NCBI GenBank assembly: GCA_045104975.1
Contig: JBGCCY010000161.1
Coordinates: 1 to 64,000, forward strand
Length of the DNA: 64,000 bases
Direction: 5' to 3'
From: CAJQQY01 sp045104975
GTDB taxonomy: Bacteria; Bacteroidota; Bacteroidia; Chitinophagales; Saprospiraceae
The notes below the pieces were generated by a model, which was not told the origin of the DNA, did not search any database, and worked only from the letters and a program-made list of their open reading frames with translations. Positions 42,767-50,926 of the stretch are shown here, one piece after another; position 1 is the stretch's first letter; every line of letters starts with the position of its first letter. A program made the position numbers and the translations under genes.

Positions 42767-44086
42767 ATGATTTTTGGAAAAAATAAGGAAGGAAAAGCGC
42801 TGGAAATTCTTGAAAAACAAGAACAGGGGCAGAGTTATTGGGCAAGAGTCAAAAGACGTTTTCAAAAAAATAGAATAGCTAAATGGTCATTACGACTGTT
42901 GATTGGAATATTTTTGATTGCTCTATTTTCAGATTTTATTGCCAATGAAAAACCATTGTATTGTAAGATTGAAGGGAAAACGTATTTTCCCATTTTAAAA
43001 CAATATGCAGTTGATTTAGGATTATCAAAATGGGATACAAAATTTTATCAGACTCCTTGGCAAGATCATGATTATCAAAATTTAATAATGCCTCCAATTC
43101 CTTATTCTCATTTTACTTTAGATAATAAAAACGTACAATTTGTATCGCCTTTTGGAAAACAAAATGTACCCTCCAATAGGTTTTGGCATTGGTTAGGGAC
43201 AGATCAATTTGGTCGAGATGTCTTGGCCGGAATGATTCGAGGTACTAGAGTGGCGATGTTGATTGGAGTTTTGTCGATGTTTATAGCAACACTCATCGGC
43301 TTATTTTTAGGAGCGCTAGCAGGATTCTTTGGAGACACACGTTTTCGAATTTCTAGGATTCGATTAGCGCTAAATTTGATAGGGATTGTCCTCGGATATT
43401 TTTATGCGTTTCAAGCAAGAAGTTACACATTTAGCATAGCTAATGAAAATGGAAACTTTGGAGTCGAAGCCTTAAAAAGTATTTTGATGTTTTTTGTAAT
43501 CGTATTGTTATGTAATTTGTTGTCAAAAGTATTTGAGCGAGTTTCTTTTTTTGCAAAAAAAATAACTCTCCCTTTAGACCTTATGATTATGCGATTGATA
43601 GAAATAGTAAATGCAATACCTGCTTTATTTTTATTATTAGCTGCAGTTGCGATTTTGGAGAAACCTTCTATCATTTCAGTTATGGTTATCATTGGATTAT
43701 TGCGTTGGACAAGCATTGCCCGATTCATTAGAGCAGAATTACTGAGAGTCCGTTCGCTTGAATTTATAGAAGCAGCAGAAGCAATGGGATTTAGTGATTG
43801 GCGAATAATAATTCGACATGCCATTCCAAATGCGATTGCACCAGTTTTGATTACGATAGCATTTGGTGTTGCATCAGCAATATTGATTGAGGCCTTTTTA
43901 TCTTTTTTAGGAATTGGGTTGGATAATGATGAAATTACTTGGGGGCTACTTTTGAGTTTTGCCAGGGAAAGCACAACATCTTGGTGGTTAGCTATATTTC
44001 CTGGATTGGCAATTTTTGTAACTGTTACTCTTTTTAATTTAATTGGAGATGGGTTAACTGAAGCGCTTGACTCAAAATTGCAATAA
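42767..44086 (+). CDS. DppC/OppC-type ABC permease with extra segments
   Basis: 439 residues against the usual 290-310. OppC N-terminal helix at about 41-61, the 'WLGTDQFGRDVLAGMIRGTR' block at about 143-162, and the EAA loop 'FIEAAEAMGFSDWRIIIRHAIPN' (quoted as 'EAAEAMGFSDWRIIIRHA') followed by 'ILIEAFLSFLGIGLDND'. Two additions: about 80 residues between helix 1 and the GTD motif, and about 70 residues (205-280) containing two extra hydrophobic helices placed between the usual helices 3 and 4. Forms a pair with the DppB-like gene 3 bp upstream. No ATPase gene follows. Confidence 0.9.
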   Translation: MIFGKNKEGKALEILEKQEQGQSYWARVKRRFQKNRIAKWSLRLLIGIFLIALFSDFIANEKPLYCKIEGKTYFPILKQYAVDLGLSKWDTKFYQTPWQDHDYQNLIMPPIPYSHFTLDNKNVQFVSPFGKQNVPSNRFWHWLGTDQFGRDVLAGMIRGTRVAMLIGVLSMFIATLIGLFLGALAGFFGDTRFRISRIRLALNLIGIVLGYFYAFQARSYTFSIANENGNFGVEALKSILMFFVIVLLCNLLSKVFERVSFFAKKITLPLDLMIMRLIEIVNAIPALFLLLAAVAILEKPSIISVMVIIGLLRWTSIARFIRAELLRVRSLEFIEAAEAMGFSDWRIIIRHAIPNAIAPVLITIAFGVASAILIEAFLSFLGIGLDNDEITWGLLLSFARESTTSWWLAIFPGLAIFVTVTLFNLIGDGLTEALDSKLQ

Positions 44087-44189
44087 TTAAAAACCAAACA
44101 TTTTGTTTTTACAAACGTAGAAAAAGCCAACAAACATTGAATGTTAAAAAATAGGTGTTAGTAACTTTTTTTAGTGTGAAAACAAAATG

Positions 44190-44221
44190 TTTGATTTTTA
44201 TAATATAAAATTATATCTTTG
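44190..44221 (+). promoter_or_regulatory. full-consensus promoter pointing antisense into a small lipoprotein gene
   Basis: TTTG (44190-44193), 20 bases, TATCTTTG (44214-44221). The first plus-strand gene downstream is HU at 44628, which has its own promoter, so the transcript would first run antisense through the 65-codon lipoprotein gene. Confidence 0.65.
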
Positions 44222-44239
44222 AGTAATATAAGAGGCTTA

Positions 44240-44437
44240 TTAACCTCGTTTCTTCTTTCGCATTTTTTTAGGGAAAAGGTTAGATTTTCCTCTTTTAGTT
44301 GAAAGATCCCCTTTTCTGTTGGTAGATTTTCCAACAGTTTCATTAACAGGACAACCCGTTTTTTTGCTACAAGAAGAAACAAAAGGTAGAACCAATAGAA
44401 GGGAACTACACAATAACAGCAGTTTTAATTTTTTCAT
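44240..44437 (-). CDS. small basic lipoprotein
   Basis: 65 residues from the ATG at 44437 (an ATG 39 bases upstream adds 13 residues before the signal). Signal 'MKKLKLLLLCSSLLLVLPF' with lipobox 'VSSC'; the mature part is about 40 residues, starts 'SKKTGCPVNE' and ends in a run of Lys/Arg ('LFPKKMRKKKRG'). I recall similar short lipoproteins across Bacteroidota with the same SKKxGCP start and LFPKKM end; their role is unknown. The positive tail could bind LPS, lipid head groups or peptidoglycan. Overlapped by the antisense promoter at 44190. Confidence 0.72.
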   Translation of the reverse strand: MKKLKLLLLCSSLLLVLPFVSSCSKKTGCPVNETVGKSTNRKGDLSTKRGKSNLFPKKMRKKKRG

Positions 44438-44503
44438 GAAAATTGTTTTGAGAAAACAGTATTTAAAAGACTGCAATTTACAAAAATAATATTATTACAT
44501 TTG

Positions 44504-44543
44504 GCGTTTAAACGCTCAAAACCCCTGTATTTACAGGGTTTAT
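44504..44543. promoter_or_regulatory. 12-bp palindrome plus small hairpin upstream of HU
   Basis: GCGTTTAAACGC (44504-44515) is a perfect palindrome, which could be an operator; just after it CCCTGTA/TACAGGG (44523-44538) can fold, and could end the antisense transcript started at about 44227. Both roles are inference. Confidence 0.4.
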
Positions 44544-44566
44544 AAATAGTTTTTTATACAATCTTA

Positions 44567-44596
44567 TTGTATCATTATAAACAGCACATAAATTTG
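44567..44596 (+). promoter_or_regulatory. promoter of the HU gene
   Basis: TTG (44567-44569), 19 bases, TAAATTTG (44589-44596). Leader of about 26 nt. Confidence 0.7.
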
Positions 44597-44627
44597 TGCC
44601 ATTATTTTAAATTTAAACTTTTTCAAA

Positions 44628-44900
44628 ATGAACAAAGGAGATCTTATTAACAAAGTAGCAGAAGACGCTAACATCACTAAAGCACAGGCAACTGATGCAT
44701 TAAACACAGTTTTCAGCGCTATCGGTGATACCCTTGCAGATGGTAACAAAGTTTCTCTAGTAGGATTTGGTACCTTTTCTTCTAACCACCGTGCAGCACG
44801 TGTAGGTAGAAACCCTAAAACCGGTGAGGCTTTACAAATTGCAGCAAAAAATGTTGTAAAGTTCAAGCCAGGGAAAGAATTAGCTGGAGCAGTTAACTAA
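44628..44900 (+). CDS. HU-family DNA-binding protein
   Basis: 90 residues, the normal HU length. 'MNKGDLINKVAEDANITKAQATDALNTVF' (quoted as 'MNKGDLINKVAEDANITKAQ') is the helical dimer part; 'VSLVGFGTFSSNHRAARVGRNPKTGE' gives the beta arms with the signature 'GRNPKTGE'; it ends 'VVKFKPGKELAGAVN'. Nucleoid protein that bends DNA. Codon use is less AT-biased than in neighbours, with more C in third positions, as expected for a highly expressed gene. Single transcript with its own promoter and a strong terminator. Confidence 0.97.
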   Translation: MNKGDLINKVAEDANITKAQATDALNTVFSAIGDTLADGNKVSLVGFGTFSSNHRAARVGRNPKTGEALQIAAKNVVKFKPGKELAGAVN

Positions 44901-44925
44901 ATTATTGAAATACTGAAAAAATTGA

Positions 44926-44960
44926 AAAAAGGCAATTCAGATCATCTGAATTGCCTTTTT
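44926..44960 (+). terminator. HU terminator
   Basis: 15-bp arms AAAAAGGCAATTCAG (44926-44940) and CTGAATTGCCTTTTT (44946-44960) with a short loop. Confidence 0.93.
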
Positions 44961-45164
44961 CTATTGTAAACCATAGTTATTGTCTTGAATAATAAATTAA
45001 TACCTCTGAAATAACTTACTCGAATTTGTGTCAATGAAATAGTAAAAATAAAAATTTTATTTTTTTAAAAATGGATAAGATTTTGTTTTAAAATTTACTC
45101 ACTTTTGCGCTTAAATAATTCATATCATAAAAATCAACTTTTACTAAACAAAAAAACTATCATA

Positions 45165-46310
45165 ATGAAATTTGGAACCAAAGTGATCCATGCAGGTATT
45201 GAACCAGATCCTTCGACGGGAGCAATCATGACTCCTATTTTTCAGACTTCTACTTATGTTCAAGAGGCTCCGGGTAAGCACAAAGGATATGAATATGCTC
45301 GAACTCAAAATCCAACACGAAGTGCTTTAGAGAAAAACCTAGCTGCGTTAGAAAATGGAACTGATGCTATTTGTTTTGGAAGTGGATTGGCAGCGATGGA
45401 TGCTATTTTGAAATTGTTGAAACCTGGCGATGAGATTGTTTCAACAAATGATCTTTATGGAGGTTCCTATCGGTTGATGACCAAAATTTATGGAAAATTT
45501 GGAATCAAATCTCACTTTGTAGGGATGGATTCTGTCAAAGATTTAGAGAAATCGATTAATGAAAAGACTAAACTCATCTGGATTGAAACACCAACTAATC
45601 CAATGTTGAATATAGTTGACATTAGAAAGATTTGCAAAATCGCACAAGAGAAAGGCATCATGTCTTGTGTAGATAATACTTTTGCTTCACCTTATTTGCA
45701 AACGCCCTTGGACATGGGAGCAGATATGGTAACTCATTCAGCTACAAAATATTTGGGTGGACATTCTGATGTAGTTCATGGAGCAGTGATTGTGAAATCA
45801 CCAGAATTGGCAGAACAACTTCGTTTTATTCAAAATGCAGCAGGAGGAATTCCTGGTCCTCAGGATTGTTTTTTAATTTTGAGAGGAATTAAAACTTTGC
45901 ATTTACGAGTACAACGGTCATGTGATAATGCAAAGAAGATTGCCAAATTTTTGCAGTCGCACCCAAAAGTAGATAACGTATATTACCCTGGTTTGAAAAC
46001 TCATCCAAATCATAAAGTAGCTAAAAAGCAAATGAAAGATTTTGGTGGAATGGTTTCTTTTGATATCGTTGGAGGAAATTTGAGAGATGCAAATAAAGTG
46101 TTGAAAGGAACACATTTATTTTCTTTAGCAGAATCTTTGGGTGGAGTGGAATCATTGATTGGACATCCGGCAACTATGACGCATGCTTCAATTCCAAAAA
46201 AAGATAGATTAAAAGTAGGTTTAACTGATTCTTTGATTCGATTGAGTGTAGGAGTGGAAGATGTGGATGATTTGATTCAAGATTTAGAAGAAGCTTTGAG
46301 AAATATTTAG
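45165..46310 (+). CDS. cystathionine gamma-synthase/lyase-type PLP enzyme
   Basis: 381 residues from the ATG at 45165 ('MKFGTKVIHAGIEPDPSTGAI'); an upstream in-frame start would add 20 unconserved residues. Motifs of the Cys/Met metabolism PLP family: 'YEYARTQNPTRSALEKNLAALE' (quoted as 'YEYARTQNPTRSALEKNL'), 'CFGSGLAAMDAI', 'DLYGGSYRL', 'WIETPTNPMLNIVDI', 'CVDNTFASPYLQTPL' and the PLP lysine 'SATKYLGGHSDVVHG'. Either direction of transsulfuration (cystathionine synthesis or cleavage to cysteine) is possible; the sequence alone does not decide. Transcribed alone. Confidence 0.92.
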   Translation: MKFGTKVIHAGIEPDPSTGAIMTPIFQTSTYVQEAPGKHKGYEYARTQNPTRSALEKNLAALENGTDAICFGSGLAAMDAILKLLKPGDEIVSTNDLYGGSYRLMTKIYGKFGIKSHFVGMDSVKDLEKSINEKTKLIWIETPTNPMLNIVDIRKICKIAQEKGIMSCVDNTFASPYLQTPLDMGADMVTHSATKYLGGHSDVVHGAVIVKSPELAEQLRFIQNAAGGIPGPQDCFLILRGIKTLHLRVQRSCDNAKKIAKFLQSHPKVDNVYYPGLKTHPNHKVAKKQMKDFGGMVSFDIVGGNLRDANKVLKGTHLFSLAESLGGVESLIGHPATMTHASIPKKDRLKVGLTDSLIRLSVGVEDVDDLIQDLEEALRNI

Positions 46311-46335
46311 GAAATAAAAAATCTTAATTTTTATA

Positions 46336-46369
46336 AAAACGCTTTTTGTGGAAACACAGAAAGCGTTTT
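46336..46369 (+). terminator. terminator of the cystathionine enzyme gene
   Basis: 15-bp arms AAAACGCTTTTTGTG (46336-46350) and CACAGAAAGCGTTTT (46355-46369), one mismatch, GAAA loop, followed by TT. Confidence 0.9.
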
Positions 46370-46461
46370 TTCTTTTGAATATATTGTTGATAAATATGTG
46401 AAAGAACAATATTGAAATTTGTTTTTTGAAAAATATATTTTGTGGAAAACAATTTCACAAA

Positions 46462-47166
46462 ATGGAAGCATACAATAGAGAAAAATTAGCCATCACCGCT
46501 TGGGCAGAGGAAGATCGACCACGTGAAAAATTATTGAATAAAGGAAAGCATGCACTTTCGGATGCTGAACTGTTGGCGATACTTTTAGGCTCAGGATCTA
46601 GAGATGAATCAGCAGTCGGGTTGGCTCAAAGAATTTTAAAGTCGGTAGAAAATAATCTTCACGAACTAGGCCGATGTTCCTTGGCAGAATTTCAAAGATT
46701 TAAAGGGATCGGTGAAGCCAAGGCAATTACAATTGCTGCTGCGGCTGAGCTCGGGAGACGGAGGCAAATGACCGCCATCAAAGATAAACCACAAATTAAA
46801 AGTAGTTCAGATGGCTTCAAAGCGATTGCTCCTATTTTGATCGATTTGCCACATGAAGAGTTTTGGATATTATTAATGAATCGATCTAATCTTGTGATTG
46901 GACGAGAACAAGTAAGCTCAGGAGGAGTATCAGGAACCGTCGTCGATGCGAAAATGGTTTTTAGAAAAGCCTTGGAAAAATCAGGGACGACGAGTATTAT
47001 TTTATGTCATAATCATCCTTCTGGAAATTTACAACCGAGTCAAGCAGATATTATGTTGACTAAAAAATTAAAGAAAGCAGGGGAGGTTTTAGACATGACA
47101 GTCTTTGATCATTTGATTGTTTCGGAGCGAGGATATTTTAGTTTTGCGGATGAGGGAATCTTTTAG
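46462..47166 (+). CDS. radC: RadC-family JAB-domain protein
   Basis: 234 residues from the ATG at 46462; a TTG at 46426 in frame is less likely. N-terminal UPF0758 helices with the helix-hairpin-helix 'FQRFKGIGEAKAITIAAAAELG' (quoted as 'FKGIGEAKAITIAAAAELG') and the 'DRPREKLLNKG' start, then the JAB/MPN metal-binding domain with 'IILCHNHPSGNLQPSQADI' (HxHPSGxxxPSxxD). Named for a supposed DNA repair role that was later shown to belong to another gene in E. coli; the enzymatic function is unknown. Convergent with the M14 peptidase gene through a long inverted repeat. Confidence 0.95.
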   Translation: MEAYNREKLAITAWAEEDRPREKLLNKGKHALSDAELLAILLGSGSRDESAVGLAQRILKSVENNLHELGRCSLAEFQRFKGIGEAKAITIAAAAELGRRRQMTAIKDKPQIKSSSDGFKAIAPILIDLPHEEFWILLMNRSNLVIGREQVSSGGVSGTVVDAKMVFRKALEKSGTTSIILCHNHPSGNLQPSQADIMLTKKLKKAGEVLDMTVFDHLIVSERGYFSFADEGIF

Positions 47167-47185
47167 GTTGAAGAAACTGCTTTTT

Positions 47186-47259
47186 GCTTCAGAACTGTTT
47201 TATTGTTAAACTGTTTTGCTATTGTTGGAAACAGTTTAGCAATAAAACAGTTCCGAAGC
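47186..47259. repeat. 31-bp near-perfect inverted repeat between convergent genes
   Basis: Arms 47186-47216 (starting GCTTCAGAACTG) and 47229-47259, 29 of 31 positions paired, 12-nt loop. It is 19 bp after the radC stop and 9 bp from the end of the converging peptidase gene. Works as a bidirectional terminator at least, though it is much longer than those at other genes here and has no T tract. Confidence 0.9.
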
Positions 47260-47268
47260 GAAAGCAAT

Positions 47269-49020
47269 TTATTTTTTCATCAATCTTCCGACGGGATAAA
47301 TCTGATGCGTCGGTTCGTAGTGCTCAGAATTTTTATAAATAAAATTTAGTTGAGCATAACCATTTTTGGCAAATTTTGGATCTGCTTTTTTCTTTTCTTC
47401 CAATTGCTTTTTCAGCTCAGGATTTTTTGCTAAAATCTCCATCGCCAAATCTTCAAAAACATAAGACGAAAAATATTCTTTTTGCTGCAAAATGCCATCA
47501 AAGAAATTCCAAGCAAAATAAGAATCTGGCGCGATTGGTTCGAGGGTTTCGACAATATATCGATTAGAAGGTTGATTGACGTAAATAATAAAATCTCCTT
47601 TCGAGTAAGATCTCTTTTGTATGAATTTTTCTACTTCAATATTCCGATGGAGGTAATGACCTTCGTAGGGATTTTCACCCGTTTTGTAATCTGCAATGCG
47701 GTAAATCTCAACTTCGAATGTTTGATTTTTTTCCAATCTTTCCATTTTTACATTATTCCATTTTAGTCGGTCAATTATTTTTGAATAACCCTGTGGAATT
47801 AAATAGGCAATTGGTTTTTCGACACTTGCAGTTGTTTTATAATAATTATAATGAATGACTTCTTTTTCAAAAGGTTCATTGCGGTCATAGTATAATCGAG
47901 GTTCACCAGAAATTAAACTAGGTTTCTTTTTAGCGGTGTAGCCTTTGAAGTTAACCATATCATTTTTCTCAGAATCCAAAGTCCAATTGAGATCAAATGT
48001 TTTTTTACTTTCCGTATTTCTAATTGCTGAAATCCGAGCTGTTTTTATTTTTTCAAAATCATCATGCATTAACTTTATCATCACATCCATAAAGGTATAT
48101 GTACTCTGAACTCGATCTTTAAATGGTTTTAACATGTGCGTTTCGGGCATAAATGAAATAGCATTATGCAAAGCAGCATAGCCAGAAGAATATCGAGGCA
48201 AATCTAAAAATCCGGCAAATCCTTCATCAGGAGTCGTCCGAGCATAAACATATGGAGTCATTTCCCAATCATTTTTTTTCATATCAGAAAAAAGTCGAGG
48301 GAGCATCTCTTGATTTAAATATTGCGCAAGAGTTGGATCGAGTTTATTGTGTTGAGTTGGAATTAAAGTGATGGTGTATTGATAATCTGCACCATTAGAA
48401 GTGTGGTTGTCAACGAAAACATCGGGCTGCCAATAATTATAAAGTTGATTAAAAGTTTGTGCATTTTTAGAATCACACTTGATGAAATCTCGATTCAAAT
48501 CCAAGTTTTTTGCATTGCCTCTGAAGCCATAAGATTCAGGGCCATTTTGATTTGTTCGAGTATGACTATTTCGATTCAAGACACCTCCCAAATTATACAT
48601 TGGAATGACAATGATGACTGTATGATCAAGAAATTTTTGTAAAGATTTATCTTCTAAATAATTTCTTAAAATCATCATACTCGCATCAACTCCACATGGT
48701 TCGCCAGCATGAATGGCATTGTTGATAAAGAGAATGTTTTTATTTTTTTTTCGAATGGAGGCTGGATCAAAATCTCCATCGATGGAAAGTACTGCAGTGT
48801 GCAAAGGCAATCCTGAATCAGTTATTCCATGAGTAGTCAATTGAAGTTGGGGAAATTGATCACTTAGTTTTTTGTAAAAAGAAATGGCCTCTTCGTAAGT
48901 AGCGGTGGTGTTTTTATTTTTTTCAAACGGAGTTATAAAAGAAGAGGAAGAAGCGGTCATTTTTTTTTGACCATGACATGATTGAAGAAGGAATAAAAAA
49001 AAGAATGGTATCCAACGCAT
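47269..49020 (-). CDS. M14 family zinc carboxypeptidase-like lipoprotein
   Basis: 583 residues. Signal with lipobox 'FLFLLQSC' (Cys15). The M14 catalytic domain (about 35-350): zinc ligands 'NAIHAGEPCGVD' (HxxE), the 'NLDLNRDFIKCDS' block and the third ligand 'FVDNHTSNGADYQYT' with His. The M14 fold is followed by a C-terminal part of about 230 residues with no motif I know, beta-rich with several Tyr and Lys. Expected in the periplasm or on the outer membrane, cutting peptides or peptidoglycan-like substrates. Its upstream side has the terminator of the Nramp-like gene. Confidence 0.9.
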   Translation of the reverse strand: MRWIPFFFLFLLQSCHGQKKMTASSSSFITPFEKNKNTTATYEEAISFYKKLSDQFPQLQLTTHGITDSGLPLHTAVLSIDGDFDPASIRKKNKNILFINNAIHAGEPCGVDASMMILRNYLEDKSLQKFLDHTVIIVIPMYNLGGVLNRNSHTRTNQNGPESYGFRGNAKNLDLNRDFIKCDSKNAQTFNQLYNYWQPDVFVDNHTSNGADYQYTITLIPTQHNKLDPTLAQYLNQEMLPRLFSDMKKNDWEMTPYVYARTTPDEGFAGFLDLPRYSSGYAALHNAISFMPETHMLKPFKDRVQSTYTFMDVMIKLMHDDFEKIKTARISAIRNTESKKTFDLNWTLDSEKNDMVNFKGYTAKKKPSLISGEPRLYYDRNEPFEKEVIHYNYYKTTASVEKPIAYLIPQGYSKIIDRLKWNNVKMERLEKNQTFEVEIYRIADYKTGENPYEGHYLHRNIEVEKFIQKRSYSKGDFIIYVNQPSNRYIVETLEPIAPDSYFAWNFFDGILQQKEYFSSYVFEDLAMEILAKNPELKKQLEEKKKADPKFAKNGYAQLNFIYKNSEHYEPTHQIYPVGRLMKK

Positions 49021-49088
49021 AATATTTGATTTTGATTTGAAAATGATTCAAAATAAAAATCGAATTTAGGAAGGATTCTGGAATAAAA

Positions 49089-49120
49089 AAAAGAATCTCT
49101 GCGAGTGCAAAGATTCTTTT
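49089..49120 (-). terminator. terminator of the Nramp-like gene
   Basis: 10-bp arms AAAAGAATCT (49089-49098) and AGATTCTTTT (49111-49120), 12-nt loop, T-rich on the minus side (rc of 49083-49090). Confidence 0.78.
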
Positions 49121-49254
49121 GTTTAAGAGAGTTGTTAAAAGAAGGGTGTTATAATAAGTTTTCTGAGTAACAAATATGTGGATTGCAAAATTGATATGCT
49201 TTGTCATTTGTTAAACAAACGATAAAAAGACATTAAATGGCGTTTTCAACTAGT

Positions 49255-50568
49255 TTAAGTTCTTTTTTGAGTCATGAATATTTTGAAAAATAACCAACAC
49301 ATAACCAATAAAGTCAATGTTAGAACTAAATTAAATTGCATTTCTGAACTCATCTTTAGAGTTTCTACAGTTTTCCCCAAAGCACTAAAAATATTATTGA
49401 TGCCCAAGAAGCAACTTAGTGTAACTAAAAAAATCATAATTATATTTGATAAATTAGAATTCAAATATTCCTTAGGAATCAAAGCAGAATCATTGACTGC
49501 TAAAATTAAAAAGATGGCAATTATAGGTAAAAGAATTCCATTAATGGCTTGAGCTGCGATGATGGCTGGAATGGGTTTTCCGATAGTCAAACCTGAAGTC
49601 AAACCAATTAATAAAATGATTCCCCAAACAAGTCTGAAATTTTTTCCTTTAACTTCCCATTCTTTTTTATTTGAACCAAATAAACTTTTAGCAGTTACGG
49701 CTGCAGCCAAAGGAGCAGTAATTGAAGAGGTCAAACCTGCTGCAAAAAGTCCAAAGGCAAAAAGACTACCACCGAAATCTCCCATTTTAGTTTTCATCAT
49801 CTCAGCAAGTGATCCAAACGAGAATTCACCAATCAATTGTGTGCCGACCAACATGATTGCCATTGAAATAAAACCCCCAATTAAGACAGCCATAACAATA
49901 CCCACACGCATTTCAGAAATGCTTTGACCTTGCGTAATTCCTGAGGCTAAAAAAAGATTGTAAGGAACAATTGTAGTTCCAACCAAGCCGATAATTAAGA
50001 GAGAGGAATTTTCAGGAAAAGAAGGAATGATGGCAGATTGTAAAATTTCTCCAAGACTAAAATCAGTTTGGAAGGCAACATAGATAAATGCAATTCCCAT
50101 AAATGCAACGACCATTCCTAAGACATTCGCAATGCTCCGAAAATTTCCTAACATTAATATTGCGAAAGCAAAAATGGCTAATCCGACAGTTAATACTTTT
50201 GGAGAAAAATCAGTTATTAATTTCATGCCTTCGATTGCGCCGAGCATATTTCCTGCTTGGTAAGCTGCACAGCCAAATGCGATAGATAAAAAGACTGCCC
50301 AACTTAATTTTGAACCTGAGTCCTGATATTTTAAAGCAATGATTTCACCCAAACTTTTGCCAGAGGCGATAGTAATTCTCGCCGCAGCTTCCTGCAAAAT
50401 AATGGTAGCAAAAGTTGAAAAGACTAATGCCCAAAGTAATGCTATTTGAAAAGATGCACCTGCTTTGGAAGCAGTAGTAACCGTTCCTGGACCAATAAAG
50501 GCAGCGGAGATAATGGACCAAAAAACAATACTTCGAAAACCTTTGGAGAAGGAAATTACTTTTGCCAT
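49255..50568 (-). CDS. Nramp-family transporter with non-canonical metal site
   Basis: 437 residues, about eleven helices. The Nramp topology is recognisable: helix 1 'AAFIGPGTVTTASKAGA', helix 6 'GLVGTTIVPYNLFLASGI' and the transport signature region with 'GITQGQSISEMRVGI'. In canonical Nramp/MntH helix 1 reads DPGN and helix 6 has AxxMPHN; here they are GPGT and TxxVPYN, so the metal-liganding Asp, Asn and Met are replaced by Gly, Thr and Val. Some Nramp relatives with altered ligands (for example Mg2+-type NRMT) have lost the Met. Substrate therefore uncertain: possibly another divalent ion or a different solute. Single gene. Confidence 0.85.
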   Translation of the reverse strand: MAKVISFSKGFRSIVFWSIISAAFIGPGTVTTASKAGASFQIALLWALVFSTFATIILQEAAARITIASGKSLGEIIALKYQDSGSKLSWAVFLSIAFGCAAYQAGNMLGAIEGMKLITDFSPKVLTVGLAIFAFAILMLGNFRSIANVLGMVVAFMGIAFIYVAFQTDFSLGEILQSAIIPSFPENSSLLIIGLVGTTIVPYNLFLASGITQGQSISEMRVGIVMAVLIGGFISMAIMLVGTQLIGEFSFGSLAEMMKTKMGDFGGSLFAFGLFAAGLTSSITAPLAAAVTAKSLFGSNKKEWEVKGKNFRLVWGIILLIGLTSGLTIGKPIPAIIAAQAINGILLPIIAIFLILAVNDSALIPKEYLNSNLSNIIMIFLVTLSCFLGINNIFSALGKTVETLKMSSEMQFNLVLTLTLLVMCWLFFKIFMTQKRT

Positions 50569-50640
50569 GATAAAATTAGAAGGTGAAAAAATTAATTATT
50601 TGAAGTGAAAGTAAGCAATGGAGATTGGAATAAAAAATAA

Positions 50641-50664
50641 AGCCTAGCTGATGATAGCTAGGCT
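50641..50664. terminator. hairpin upstream of the Nramp-like gene
   Basis: 9-bp arms AGCCTAGCT (50641-50649) and AGCTAGGCT (50656-50664), T7 on the plus side. No plus-strand gene precedes it within reach, so it may be a leader element for the minus-strand transporter gene or a relic. The rest of the 358-bp gap 50569-50926 shows no other feature; a pair of GTGGTGGTGG-like bases near 50825 is the only oddity. Confidence 0.6.
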
Positions 50665-50926
50665 TTTTTTAAAAGAGCGTTTAAAGTAAAAAGCGTGGAA
50701 AGTGGATACATCCATTTTAAGTTTTTAATTCAGAGCTTTATATTTTTTGAGAAGGGTGTATTGAATTTGAAATTAAGATAGCGTAATCAAGGGGATAAAA
50801 AAAGGATAATGAGTGAACTGACCTGTGGTGGTGGTGAACTTAACGGATGGATTATTAAAGGATCAGGTAAGAACAGGATATATTCAGTAATTTTGATGAT
50901 TTCTTTCACGAACTTAAAAACCAAAT

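Noticed and set aside
43423..44133. A 236-codon open frame on the minus strand, overlapping the DppC-like gene
   Set aside because: It is a mirror frame of a well-supported permease gene; its protein has no motif, and its codon pattern follows the opposite strand.
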